A stretch of DNA of 64,000 nt from Antitrichia curtipendula (GCA_951230915.1 OX579635.1:12772001-12836000); one strand, 5' to 3'; counted from the first letter of the stretch, positions 12,862-25,383 are shown. Numbers and translations: made by a program. Notes: generated from the letters alone by a model not told the origin.

Positions 12862-15467
12862 GCTCCTACAATAACCTAGGTTGTAACTTGGAGAAATTGT
12901 ACAAAATTTCTATTAATATTTTTTGTAATATTCAAGTTTCTAGAGGTGGCAATATGAGCCTCTAGCACTAATTGCTTTAAATGGTGTATAACTTTGTACC
13001 ACACTTACTAGTAGTAATCCCACTCACTTACTACAGCTTATAATTTGGAATTCATTAGTAGTAAGCGAACAAAAATACTATCCAATCCTAATTAAGGATT
13101 ACAATACAAAAGATTACAATATTATGAAGAGAGCAGTGAAGCATCAACACCAACTTCACAATGCACTGACACAGTGCATAATGCACTGAAAAGAGTCTGT
13201 CACCTCTTTTCAATGCATTAGTTCTTCCCCCCCTTTCCCCAAAAAATCACAGACCGTTGATTTAAAAAAATAGAATAATGTTTCCCCTCCAAGATGCCGT
13301 TGATTTCTCAAAAAATCACAAGCCCTTGATCTTTGTGAGATTCAATCCAAGCCGTCCAAATATGAATCCAAAATACAATACTGAATACATATATGGTATA
13401 AATACGGAATGGATACAAACACAAGATACAACTTCAATATACTATACGGGACATAAGATACAGTTAAAATACGAAATACACGATATGTCCCATATCAATT
13501 GTCACCCCACCCCCACCTAGAAATTACAAAGCGGGGAGGGGGTTCTTGAAACTTTTTTAATTTTAATTTAATTTAAAATAAATTTATTAATTTAAATACA
13601 AAGAGGGGGGAGGGTATAAAAAAAATTATTAATTTAAATACAAAGGGGAGGAGGGTATGTGTTTCAGTGCATTGTGACACAATTTGTCACAATGCCAATG
13701 CACTGAAAAGTGGCTGTACCAGCCAGACAACCTAGAAGCTATGTGGCTTACTTCAACGCTTTGTAGAATTTTTAAATAAGATGGTGAGAATGTTTTATCT
13801 CCACCCTTATAATAAAGTAACGGGTACAATAATATTTTTTTAATATTTTTGCTTGCAAAACAAATCAAACCTAATTTAGGTGTGATATAGTCATTTGATC
13901 GACCTTCTAAACAATAGACAATTTAAAAAATCTAATTATTAAATGATTCAATTGTTTTGAGTGTTTAGTCTCTCTATATATTAACATTTTTTAGCACTTT
14001 GAATATTAATACTTAAGCAATTGCACATTATAATACACAAAATCTTATCATATGCATGAATTGTTTAATTTGCATTAGTTTTTAACCACAATATTCATTT
14101 TAGAGAAATCTACTTCATTTTGCCACTATTAATTCATGGCATTCATCAAGACAACTTTAAGACAATTTTGACCTCCAAATTATATAAAACATATGATTGA
14201 ATAAACAAAGTGTGAAAATAGAAATTTTAAATTCCTTAAAATTTAATCTAAGATATTGAACATAAAAGAAAATTATTCAATTGCAAAGAAAATCCTTAAA
14301 ATCTATAAATATGGAGACAAAATCATAAAATCCTTGTGAATTTAAAGACCTATATTAAAATAAAAAAATTATCAAAATGACTAGTATTGAGTTTTTAGTA
14401 CTAAATTTAGATTCAAAAAAATAAATTTGAAGCTAAAATTGATATCTAAGGTCACCTTTAAAGATTAAATAATTTGATCAAATGGTTTTAAAAAATAGCA
14501 TTTTTCATCTTGCATATGTATTCAAAGTGTGCTATCTTGGTTTCAATGTAGGGATTGCAAAGGATTTTTTCAGTCATTAAGATATAACAAATTGTTTAGG
14601 TCCCCTTTTGGATCGAAAAAAGATTTTATTTATTTATTTATTTGAATATTTTTTTCAAGAATGCAAATATAAAAATATCTATTTTCTTGAAAATTTTCAA
14701 TCTTTTTATTTTGTACATAAATTTTAGAGAATATTTAGAGGGGATTAATTTTTTGAAGTACATTAATTTTAGTATTTTAGTATTTTTCTATATTTCTTTT
14801 GAATTTTTTCCCATCAATACTATAGTCAAACTGCAACAAATGGGACAAGTGTTTTTTGCAATCACCCTTTCAAATTTCTTTCAAATTACAATGTCATACA
14901 TGTGACCCAAAAAATTGAATATTGTATTATGCAAATGCCTCAATGATTCTATTATGCCATATTGATAAACTCAAAATAACCATAGTACATGAGACCCCTA
15001 CTAAAACACTAAAATCTAAATTTTGCAAATAAACAATTATTGCAATATATACCAACTTTTGGTTGAGCTAGGACATAATAGTTTTAAGATCAGTTGTAAA
15101 AGCTACTAAATCATCTATCAACTAGGTTTGGCATTTACCAACATTACAACTATGAAAATTTATTAACAAATTTATTTGCTAATACTACTCTCCAACAACC
15201 ATACTAAGACCAAATAAAATTACATGAATGTTGTAATGGTATGAGACACTCTAGAGTGTCTAAAATCGTGGATAGTGGTTTAACTAAGAAATTTGTTTGG
15301 TGTTCACTCCCTCTCATATTGTTGAATCCTTCAAGGTTCACATATAGTTGCTTAGACCTTAAAGGCCTATGATCCTCTAATGTTGGCAAGACCCAAGTGA
15401 TGTTAGTCCAACTCTAGAATATACCTTGAGAGGTTAAAGAAATTTGTCTTTAATATTTACTGACCAT
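12862..15467. other. AT-rich intergenic DNA with small repeats
   Basis: A roughly 45-bp unit (TTATTAATTTAAATACAAAG followed by G-rich GGGAGGGTAT) occurs twice in tandem at about 13580-13660. AATGCACTGAAAAG occurs near 13184 and again near 13695 beside GTGCATT palindromes, suggesting a decayed inverted-repeat element spanning about 13140-13720. No gene is seen before the 3' end of the O-fucosyltransferase gene. Confidence 0.5.
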
Positions 15468-18400
15468 TTAGGTAGGACACGCATCGACTTTTGTCAAAAC
15501 CAATTCTTTATATGGTCTCAACCTCTGAGAACTGTTAAGCTCACTAATGTGGCATGTACATTCTGGAATGGGGTGGGACATGAATAAGTCTGACTTCTCA
15601 TTTGGTGAAGCATCTTTTGGTCTAATGATAAATTTTGTTAGCAATTTCTTCATTGAAAGTCTCCAAAAACTCACATTGTGAGGATGTTCATGAGGGTAAA
15701 TGTCCAAGAGTGCTACTAGTTTTGATCTGCAATATGAAGGTGATGAACAATTTAAGTTGCTACAATATTAGCTACATCAATAGAAAACCATTTAAAGAAA
15801 ATCTTTGCTTGACTCTTTAGAAATTAGTAGCCTTATTTTCCTTGAAAAATTATTAATTTTCTTAAAACATTTGAAGCAGGAAAATGAAGCAACCTTAACA
15901 TGCAAGTTGCATAGAATAAGTTTGTTTGTACCTAGAACAACTATTATACACTTTGTAGTTTCTTGGAGGACCAAAGGTTAGAAATTTGATGTTTAAATCA
16001 TGAATCCTTGGTCTTTAGGAGTTAAAACATTGGTATGATAACAAAATATGATCTTTGAAAATGTGATATTAAAGCTCAAAATGCAAGTGCATGAAGTGGC
16101 ATATTAAATTTTGATGTACATCACTTTGTACCATATTCAATGGTTTAAGTTGACAAATCTTTTTATTTTTAGGCACCTATCAAATTACAAATGCCAAATT
16201 TAATTAGTAGAGAATGTTGAACTAACCACTAGGGAGGGAAATATATTTATGCAATTTTCAGAGTTCGTTATAAGAATTTAAAGGCAATACGAGAGAGAAG
16301 AATACCTACAATACCTGTTAGGACGAAAAGTCTTCAAAGAAGTGGATTGATAAAGACGATGGCCTATGATTAAACTGGCAATGTTAGGAAGCCCATGTTG
16401 GTCCTTATCAAATGCAGGAAAGTAAGTATTAGCTTTCAGAGAAACCACGTAGTCTAGAGCTGCAAGTAAAAGTGGGATGTCTTGCACTTCTCTTCCTTCC
16501 ATAGTAGTCCATGCAAAATAATCTTCAATATGCGATTCACAATCCCCAACCGTCCTCCACCAACCTTTACGAGAGGTTCTAACAAGTGGTCCATTCTTCC
16601 TCCTCCAAAAGAAAAATGTCTTCAAGGTATTTGCAAACGTTCTACCATATGTGTCTGTTAGTGATGAAATCAATATTTTTCTTCAAGATGCCACACAAAA
16701 CATAATATCATTCTCAACCACTTGCAACATGTCAAATGAGACTTCATCATTAAGGAATACTGGCTTGATTTAATTTTGTAAGAAACTGACAGGCATGTAA
16801 GGTACCTGGTATCTTATTGTACATCTTTTTTGGTTGTAATACAAGGCGTTCTTGCATTGTGGTCATTGTCAAGTAGTCCTCCAAGTTGGCATACATGCTC
16901 CTTAGATGGAGTAGAAGCCGTTGTCCACCTGTGATTTCCGACCCTGTCAAATAGATTTGAGTGTTGTTGCAAAATCCATAAGAGTCTAGTAGAAGCCCCA
17001 CCTGCACCACAAAGCCCATTTTTTCAATACAAGAAATCACAGTTGTGCGCTTTCTCCTTTTCCATCTCGATGTGTGGAAGATGTGGTCTACCAAAGAGTC
17101 ATTCAATGTTTTAGCACTTGCAACAAATTGATTGAAGTCCAATTCCAAAAGCATTGGAGACAAGAATGAAAGTCAAAGAAGTTTGCGTAGAGAATGCGTT
17201 GGAGCTTGTCACAAAAACATTCCATTTCTGTGTTGGGATAATAGGAAAGAGGTGGAAGGGAATAGTGATAAGGTTTAGAATTCACAAGTTCATTGTGACT
17301 CCAACTTATGTGTTGGAGTCCCAAATTCTGTAGAAAGTGCACATTTTATTGCCCAAGTGTCTCATTCCTCATATACAACGTCCAATATTACATTCATTAC
17401 TTCTAACATGCTAATTAAAACTAGGGATTGATAATCACTTACCTGTTTCACAATAACTTTCACAATAATATCTTTGTGCAAATACCATTTGATAATAATT
17501 TATGCTTAATGCACACATTCCAAAAATCTCATGCACTTTAAAAAAAAATTGATGCCCCGAATTCGATTTGATCAAAGGGTCAAAAAAATCACATCACTTC
17601 TGGAGGAGTTTTATCGTACTTCTCCAGGCATGAGAGGACAGAGCCCCCTGCGGCGCTGCTTCTGCGAGTCGATTTGAAGCTCACCCACTTCCTTTCCACT
17701 AGTCAGGAAATGGTTTCTCTGCAACTGTATGCTCTCTGTCTGCAGGTCCTGAAGCACCTCATCCAGATCAAGAAAAAAGTGAGAACATTTTGGAGAACGA
17801 CATCACATTATGAAACTACTGAGCATGAACATGATTAACTTATCTCTGGAGGTGACTACTTGTTAACAAGTGCTTGCATGAAAGAGGAAGAGGACGGGGA
17901 CGAGGATGAGAAAGAGGAAAACAAGTTTAAAATGGCAAGTCAGACCGCACTTGAAAGAGCTCAGCACAGCCGTGATGTGCAAGAACATCTCTTTCCAAGC
18001 CCAAGTGAACTACCACATATGGTCGCCCGTGGGCCTCCAACCTGTTCACTCACGTAATAAAAATCCGAACGTGGGAGTTCAGATACCCCAACATCAGACG
18101 TCAAAGCTCATCCAATGACAAAGATCATGATAAGAAAAAACAAAACACTACATTATACATTAGAGTTAATTGTAAAGTGAACCCCAGTTTGTACAAGGGG
18201 TGTTAGAGGAAGGCTTAACTAAGAAAAATAATAGTACAAAAGAAACACAACACCAAACTCCATCCCACCCAAGTTTCGTCCTGTGTATTTCTCAAACTCG
18301 GACTCTCGGTCGGACTCTCGGTCCCTCATTGCACACACTTTGCGGTTAACTCTATTAACTTTGATTATTACTAGGAGGGACTTTCGTGAAGTTGCAAACT

Positions 18401-21400
18401 CATGGCAACTTCTTTAGCCAAACCACGATGAAATACCCTGAAGAGAGCTTTATTTCCGCACTGAATGTAATGTACCTTTTCACAAGTTGATCTCCTAAAT
18501 CGTGAATTTCTCTCCGAAAACGAAGAGCTTGAAATGCCACCCTGCATCGTAAGCGCTGGTATTCAACAAGCTCTGGTGGCAGCAAGCTCTGCTCAAACCA
18601 ACCATATCCGGCACCCCTAAGAAACAAAGATAACCTACAAAAGGCGCAAGAGGCTTTGTTGCGTATTTCACAGTCTAGCTGTGCTATAGATGCAGTGTTT
18701 TCCATGTTAGAGACTAGGGCTTGGTTTTTAGTCGTAAAGACACTCTACATAAGAACCTACTAAAAAATGTAGCCTTCGGTATAGCCTGTGTTGATGCAAT
18801 TGGTCTCCTTCCCATATGTCCAGAGCAAATAGAAAAAGGAATGCACTGAACTTCAAGTTATAACATATTCTAACATGAGAATGTGTTATCCAACAGGAAA
18901 CCAAGGAATGCATTCTCCAGTAATAGAAGCAAGATCATGATAACAAATGCTGCAGCGAATTCAACGCGTCCAACTCAACTCTCTCTCTAATTACACTATC
19001 TCATGGGAACAAGTGGGCTTTTAAGTGCACTTCAACTGCATGTGGAAGTTGTGCAATTAGACTCGTACACAACATGAGAGATTGATTTCTTGGGATATTC
19101 AAGGAATGTGTAATTGGAAAGGGTTGAACTCGCGTACCTGCAAACCTCCTCCATCTGAAAAGACAAGCCCACAAGCTCCATGAGTTGCCAAAGCTGGAAG
19201 AACCTTGTCCAAGTAATACTGAACAGAAGAAAATCTAGTAGGTGTATTCACAGGTTGCTTTTGCAAACGGGCCTTTGAGCGAAAATGCTTGGGCAAGTGC
19301 TTCACTACTCGCACATCATCCTTCAATGCAGTGATGAAATGGTTCTCGTCATAAAGGTACTTAAAGCTTTCCACCTTGGAGTTGCTGGAAACCTCAAAAC
19401 ACCCACCCAAAACCGCACCCCATGAAGTGTGATCACAAGTGAACAAAAATAAAATATATAAAATTCGAATCATTACAAGAGTTTTTCAAATTAGAACCAA
19501 TATGCGAGTCACATTAGATATTAGTGAATTCTAAAATTCATCTCTATTCCATTTGCACAAATTCATTTTCATCGACTCCAATTCAGTTGCGGTGCTTGAT
19601 ATTACAAGAAATCCAACAGGATTTCTTGTAATATCAAGCTTGTTTGTGCAACTTGTGCAATTTGAAGTGACCATAAATGCATGCACTACAGAGTTTGTAT
19701 TCAATTCATACAAATCAACTTACCTTCCACCTTTCACAGATGCAGTGCCTTGAATCTTGGGCAAGACAATCGTGGCATTAAGTAGTCTGGCGATCACTAC
19801 AAAATCACATACCTGAGCAAACAACCACCCAAATCCACTAATAGCATAATTAATCCCTGAGTGCCAAAATGACCAAAAGTAATCGCTTCGATATTAGAAT
19901 AAGTCTATAAGGAAGGAAACAAGATGTATCAACAAAATACAAAAATCATGTCCTAAAAATCATGACAAAGAAACCTGTTTTTGGAAGTTACTGTAATATA
20001 ATATCAGCATCCAAATCGGGCTTAATTTGGACATCCAGGGATAAAGAAAAGGGATTGTGTGGAAATTATGATATTCAAAGCAATTTTCCAGATTCGATGA
20101 GAATTTTGGAGTGAGAAACTCACAGCAGCATGAATTTCATGCAATTCGCCTTTGATGGTGGCAAACAGGAAGCCACTGCCGGGAAACACTGGTGCTGCAA
20201 GCACACCCACGCTCATTCTTCAGGACATTTGCAATGAGAATTTCTTACCGATATGATTTCTGCGTAAGAAAATTCTCATCATAATTTTGCCAACATTATG
20301 AAGTCACTGAAGCACTGCATCCTTTGTTTTTACAAATGCTCAGGTTCTCCACTGGCATAGAGTAACACATTGTTCTAAACTTGATTCTACAGCCAGTCAT
20401 GTGATCGAAACCAGGTGCGTCTATAATTTCCCTGTATTCTATTATACATATCTCAACCTTCCAGTAGCTATAACTTCATATAAAGAATTTAAAAATGGGC
20501 ATCATGGCCAATTCTAAGGTAGCACACGGCCTCTTGGGAAAAATGTTACGATACTTGTACGAAGACTCAGATTCAATACGATTCAGACGAAGACATTAGC
20601 TGGCCGTGGAGAGGGTGATGCTTTGGAATGAACGCAAAGCACAATGCGAACAAGAGTAATTGCAATAGGTTCAAGACTACGGATAATGGCTGTTGCGTTA
20701 TCAAAGGCTCGTCACTCATTGCCTGCCTATAACCAATCGTGCCCTTCTTACTCATTCAAATTCCCAGGTAATAAAGGTGCTCCAGTCTAAAGAATGCTAC
20801 CGCACCCCACAACACACGGCACCGTGATATTCAGCAATTCAAACTTACCAAAATTTGAACTGAATACATCACCATGCATGCACCCCGAGATTGCGAAGCA
20901 ACAGAAGCCTACCTCGACGAGAGCCGTCACGAGGAGCAGCATACGGAAGCAGCTGAGGCCAAGATCGTACGGGACTCCACACTCTGTCACACTGCAAACC
21001 CTGCTGCTGAAACTCCTGCACATCGCCAAAACGGCTCATACTCATACAAATACCATGCTTCGCCAAAATCGTACATAAATGGGAAGGCCAGGGGTCCTTC
21101 AACGGTAGCACTGTAACAAGAATTGAATATATGGGCAAGCTTGCATTCAAGATGTTCTACATTGCAAGGAGTTGATTCATGGAAAGCAAAGGTTCCCCTA
21201 TTTTGAAATTCAAGAATGTTATGTAGCTCCAAACCCAAGACACCTTCGCTCGAATCCCTTTGTCAAATTCTTGAACCGTTGTAACGAGAAAATATGGAGA
21301 TCAATGTGAAAATCGCAATGGCTTCACCAGTTCCCCTCGAATCGTCCTGAGAATAACAAACATTGGAGAATGCAGACTTATCGTTAATTACCTGGGCACT

Positions 21401-21601
21401 CTCCGCCTCGGGCCGCAGGAAGCTGACGGAGCTTGGCATCTGCTGATGGCTTTGGGATCTGATGCTGCTGGGGTCGTGGTAATTGCGGAAGACCTGCATC
21501 CCGAGGAGCACGAAGATGATGTAGAAGGACGCCATGGCCAGCATCGAAAGCACCGCCAGGCAAAGCAGTCGTGGAGGCCCGCGCGCTGCGACTTGGACCA
21601 T
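15468..21601 (-). CDS. O-fucosyltransferase family protein, 11 exons
   Basis: Predicted type II Golgi glycosyltransferase of the plant GDP-fucose O-fucosyltransferase family. Exons in transcript order: 21601-21392, 21015-20913, 20194-20124, 19812-19724, 19384-19138, 18588-18476, 18041-17951, 17748-17620, 17001-16806, 16654-16315, 15726-15468. All introns are GT..AG, phases agree and the sum is 1848 nt (615 aa). A membrane anchor lies at about residues 11-34. Family landmarks are GELHEIHAAVCDFVVIARL, LNATIVLPKI, EYQRLRCRVAFQALRF, HGCAELFQ, GLCPLMPGE, GGQRLLLHL, GHRLYQSTSLKTFRPNR and the C-terminal MSHPIPECTC. The usual HLR motif reads HLGLE, so its arginine is absent. An in-frame upstream ATG at 21688 would add 29 residues; I chose 21601 because the anchor then sits at the N-terminus. 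Acceptor or sugar substrate cannot be read from sequence. Confidence 0.9.
19594..19639. repeat. Perfect 21-bp hairpin inside an intron
   Basis: Bases 19594-19614 and 19619-19639 are exact inverted copies separated by AACA. It lies in the intron between the fourth and fifth coding exons of the O-fucosyltransferase gene. A transcript from either strand would fold into a 21-bp stem with a 4-nt loop. Confidence 0.9.
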
Positions 21602-22921
21602 GTTGCTGTCTGTTTGGGACAAACGAATTAAGGCTTGCTCAGTGTCACGCCCACGACTGCCTTCACATTCTTGAGCTGAGCTCCTCACAGACTCCTCACT
21701 GAGGTGGCCAGACTTATCTTGTGCAGCTCAACCGAGAGTCTCCATGCAGACTCTCTGAATGATTCTCCCATTACGCTTCCATCTTGCCTTCACGTACTCG
21801 ATCAAGACTGGCTAGAGAATGCTCTGCAAGAAGAGGCACATCAAAGAAAACCGCTACACATTCGAAGACATTTGATGTTCCCACTCGTGCACATGAGTGA
21901 ATCATTACGTCATACATGAAATTGAAGAACGAAATTTGCAAAGACACCAAGCACAAAATTCTAGGAAGAATGAGAAGTTGGTGAGCAGTTCCGGGGGGAG
22001 AAGGTGTGACACCCCTTTTTTTGGTGTGTGGAGGATGAGAACAAAGAATGGGGACGTGGGCACAGTAAGCAGAGGGGTAAAACTTAGGAGCACAAGGAGT
22101 GCAAGAGAATATATTTCTATGAAGAAATCTTCTTCACGCCCATTATTCTCCCATACAATTATTTGCCGAGGTATTTGTCTTCTGCTAACCAAATTTGTTC
22201 CTTGTGAAATCAAGTAGAGAATGCTTTGGGGATTGAGAGTCAATATATGGTTGACGAAGCGCTTGGATGCATGTGCACAAGGGGAGCATTCCTTGTCTTG
22301 TGCTTGACATAATGTAAATGCAAGAGAGTTTTGCCATTGTGACATGCCTTTCGATTGGTTAAGAAGAGGCACATTAAGACTAACAATGCTCACTACTTGC
22401 CTTGTGCAAATTTTCAACACATTGGGTATGAAGTAGAAATTTTCATTGGTCTGACAGTGAGAAAAATTGGAGAGAAATCTCTACTACTACCAACTAGTAT
22501 TAATTTAGTGAGTGCGGCGGATCCACCTAACATAATCTAAATGCACAAGACTTTTTTCCGTTGTGGCATGTTTTGATTGGTTAAGCAATCAAAGAAGTCA
22601 AACGGCTCAGCTCTCCTACATTGACATTATGTCTGGTAATTGCAAAGTAGACCAAGTCATCAGTAATGATCACCCGTCAGTACCAACCTGGCCACCCACG
22701 ACTCAATAGATCCTAAACGGCGATTATTCTTGATAACTTGGGGTGCTATGCAATTACCTAGGCCATAGCCCAAGCTAGTACACCTGTGAAGAAACCACAA
22801 GTACTTCAACACATGATGATACACTGTAAATTGGTGTTTGAAACACAATGGTTGACCTTTCAAGAGGTTGCATTAATATTTTTCATCTTTCAATTGCTTA
22901 ATATTCAGGGCGTGATCTAAT
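21602..22921. other. Upstream region of the O-fucosyltransferase gene; short direct repeat
   Basis: This holds the presumed 5' UTR and promoter of the minus-strand gene; no core promoter element can be called with confidence. Two diverged copies of a segment of about 70 bp, containing ACATAAT(G/C)TAAATGCA and GATTGGTTAAG, lie at about 22307-22365 and 22530-22590. The longest open frame (22420-21905, minus, 171 codons) has no recognisable domain. Confidence 0.45.
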
Positions 22922-23514
22922 ATGTTTCGTACTGCTGATACCGATCTACCAGTCAAGGAAGATTTAGGGGACAGAAGGAGGAAGCTTGGCATCCAGAAAA
23001 CTAATCAAAATTTGGATGACTCTGACAACAACATTGACATTCCATATCCAGTGATCCAGAAGAGGATGAGGTCCTTTCACAAACGAGACAGACTCCTCAC
23101 GGAAGCCAAAGAAGTTACAAAACATGCAAAATATTCAAGGTAGACACAAGCTCTACAACCTTGACAAATTTTGTCATACGCTCTTTTCAGTTCACACTAT
23201 AAGAAACCCATGTCTAAGCAGATGGGTTTTGTTGAGCATCCAATGTAACAACCCGTGTTTTTTGTGTCAGTAATGACGTCCAATGTAACATCATTATGTT
23301 GTATTGTACGTCACTGTTGACATAAAAACATGGTTTGTCACATAGGATGTCCAACAAAATTCGTCTTACTTAGACATTGGAAAACATTGGCTTCTTATAG
23401 TGCCACGAATTTACTTGCCTATGGTGTTTACGGTGTAAGTTGCAATATTTTGTGGTTTCAGGATGCTGCCCACTCCAGTTGAAGAAGAAGATGCTGAGGG
23501 GAAACACAACATTA

Positions 23515-23816
23515 AGGTAGTCTGCTCTAAAAGCGAGCGGGCTCTAAAACCGAACATGGCACAGAGGTACATTTTGTTTTCTTCAATGTATCAACGGTGT
23601 ACATTTCAGGAGGTGGTCGGTTTTAGTGACCATTGCGTTTTAACTTCAAAAATTTGTAACTAATTCCACAAAGGTCCAAAAAATATGAAACGACTTGGGT
23701 TAGATGCCAATTTCATTTTTCTTCCTCTAAAAATTAACTGAAAATTGTTTCAAGGAGTTTACGTTCCCCGAAAAGGCAAACAGCTCTTAAATGGTCGCTT
23801 TAAGAGCAGATTACCT
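23515..23816. mobile_element. AGGTAG-family MITE inside a Sas10-like exon (302 bp)
   Basis: The terminal inverted repeats AGGTAGTCTGCTC and complement (one mismatch) are flanked by TA (23513-23514, 23817-23818). Removing the element and one TA joins the codons for HNI to TWQ in one frame, with a GTAAAT donor right after, as expected for the Sas10 exon. The inserted end itself supplies an AAG|GTAGTC sequence that could act as a new splice donor. Confidence 0.85.
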
Positions 23817-23874
23817 TACTTGGCAGGTAAATCTCCTCCCCATTTAACAAACTGTGTTGTATTTCAGTATTCTA

Positions 23875-24176
23875 AGGTAGTATGCTCTAAAAGCGCCCAT
23901 GTTCTAAAAGCGATCAGGACATAGAGGTACATTTTGCTTTCTTCAATGTTCGAACTGTGTACATTTCAGAAGGTGGTCGCTTTTAGAAACCACTGTGTTT
24001 AAACTTCAAAAATTCATAACTAATGCTACAAAGATCTGAAAAATATGAAACGACTTGGGTTAGATGCCAATTCCATTTTTCTTCCTATATAAATTTACTG
24101 AAAATTGTTTCAATAAGTTTAACTTCCCTGAAAAGGCGATCTGCTCTTAAGTGGTCGCTTTAAGAGCATACTACCT
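23875..24176. mobile_element. AGGTAG-family MITE, twin copy (302 bp)
   Basis: It has the same length and orientation as the element at 23515-23816 and is highly similar throughout (GTACATTTTG, GAAACGACTTGGGTTAGATG, TAAGAGCA). Perfect ends AGGTAGTATGCTC and complement are flanked by TA (23873-23874, 24177-24178). The twins are separated by only 58 bp. Confidence 0.88.
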
Positions 24177-24420
24177 TACTACTTGGGCGCACCTGAGGTC
24201 ATTCTAAAATGATTGCCTACATGGTGAGTCTCTCTACAGTATGATCATGCTTGCACAAAACATTGTGACGTAAATTTTGCTTTATGATGCTGATGCAGAT
24301 GTTATGCAGATATTACCTAAATTTTGCTTTATGATGCTTATGAGATGAGCAGAGGGCTTTCACCACATCGCAAGAAGATCGACAAGAATCCCTGCAAGAA
24401 ATACAAGGTCAGTATTTTAC

Positions 24421-24998
24421 TCCTAAAACCCCATTTGTCCCCTCAGGGGACAATTTGGGTCTGGGTAGGTTCCTATTGTCTCAATTTGAAGTGAATTTTT
24501 TTGAGATTTTTTGAGGTTGTGTAGCTTTGCAAGAGCTTTGTGGATATATAATTTTTGTTTCAATCGGATGCCGGATGAAAAGGTTATGGCACAATGAGTA
24601 AGAAATGAAGATTGGCGGGCAGCCCAAAAAAAATTACAAAAAGGCAAAATTATTTTTTTTGAATTTTTTCCATAAAAGATTATGTTTCTACCTATACGTG
24701 GAGATTTGATTCATTCTATTTGGACTAGGGATGAGAAAGTTATGGACAATCTTACTTTTGGGGGCAATTTAAGCATCTTCTTGAAAAAAACTTTTTGTTC
24801 AACTTTGAATGCTAATATCTTCCAATCCGTACAGTGAAATTTGATGAAATTTTTACTACATGATCTCAGACAAGTTAAGTACAAGATCCTACGGTTGAAT
24901 TTCCAAAAAAACCCAAAAAATGATTTCCTTAACTGAATACAACAAAAGTGGTAGTTTTGAGTGGTTTTTGGCAGAAAACACCCTCGGGGTTTTAGGGG
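24421..24998. mobile_element. TTAA-type element (CCCCTAAA family), 578 bp
   Basis: The left end is TCCTAAAACCCC and the complement of the right end is CCCCTAAAACCCC, giving inverted ends of about 12 bp. The flanks are TTAC (24417-24420) and TTAA (24999-25002). The subterminal stem TTGTCCCC/GGGGACAA recurs in related elements. Internal CAAGATCCTACGG is the family landmark seen near 27757, 39478 and 41545. There is no coding capacity. Confidence 0.7.
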
Positions 24999-25165
24999 TT
25001 AACAAGCAAGAATCCTTAACACACGGGAGTATTTAACAAGCAGGAATCCATGTCTTAGATTCAGAATAGGGCACCAATTTACTTTTTTTGATGGGGCTTA
25101 GATTTTCCATGGAAGTGTAGAAGTTTCTTCTGAATTCAAGTGTGTCTGCTTGTTTGTCTGTCAGC

Positions 25166-25216
25166 TTAAGCATGAGAAGGGTTTAGGGTTTTAGGGTTTA
25201 GGTTGGGCTTAGGGTG
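25166..25216 (+). repeat. Degenerate telomere-like TTTAGGG repeats
   Basis: About four to five units of plant-type TTTAGGG with variants (TTTTAGGG, TTTAGG, CTTAGGG) occur in a row. They sit where the basic segment of the Sas10-like C-terminal exon should be and bring a stop codon. This is an interstitial telomeric sequence, plausibly left by break repair or slippage. Confidence 0.65.
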
Positions 25217-25383
25217 AAGGCCAAGTGATTGACATTCATGCTGCAACAACAAACTATGGGGGTGAAGCCGAAATTGTAAGTAGATGTTGCAACAGCTGCC
25301 CATATTTGCAAGGTGAAAATCATTGTGGCCTTCATTCAAACAAGTAGAGTTTTTTCCGGCTTTCAGTCAGGGATATATTGAGA

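Larger units (their letters stand above)
22922..25300 (+). pseudogene. Sas10/UTP3-like gene fragment, disrupted
   Basis: Sas10/UTP3 proteins act in the nucleolar small-subunit processome. Visible pieces: 22922-23139 (DLGDRRRKLGI and an HAKYSR end), 23462-23514 joined past a MITE to 23819-23826 (PTPVEEEDAEGKHNITWQ), about 24337-24410 (MSRGLSPHRKKIDKNPCKKY) and about 25164-25285 (LKHEKG, then GEGQVIDI and NYGGEAEIV). The order and the RGL..HRKK..KNP motif match the Sas10 C-terminal domain from family knowledge. N-terminal exons are not visible. One exon holds a MITE, one intron holds a TTAA element, and telomere-like repeats with a stop replace the basic stretch of the last piece. It is most likely a pseudogene; the assignment rests on short motifs. 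Confidence 0.65.

Noticed and set aside
16278..17342. Several separate minus-strand open frames
   Set aside because: They are exons with adjoining intron sequence of the single O-fucosyltransferase gene; splice phases join them precisely.
19553..19753. Mirror-image open frames on both strands
   Set aside because: They arise from the perfect intronic hairpin, which makes both strands read alike.
20230..20285. Inverted repeat with arms near ATGAGAATTTCTTAC
   Set aside because: Arms are short, carry an indel and enclose a larger loop in an AT-rich intron; not distinct enough to list as a feature.
20787..21150. Overlapping open frames on both strands
   Set aside because: Only the frame giving EFQQQGLQCDRVWSPV fits the phases on either side; the others are shadows of that exon.
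21905..22420. 171-codon minus-strand open frame upstream of the O-fucosyltransferase gene
   Set aside because: Composition is irregular, no domain is visible, and the region carries diverged direct repeats that overlap the frame.
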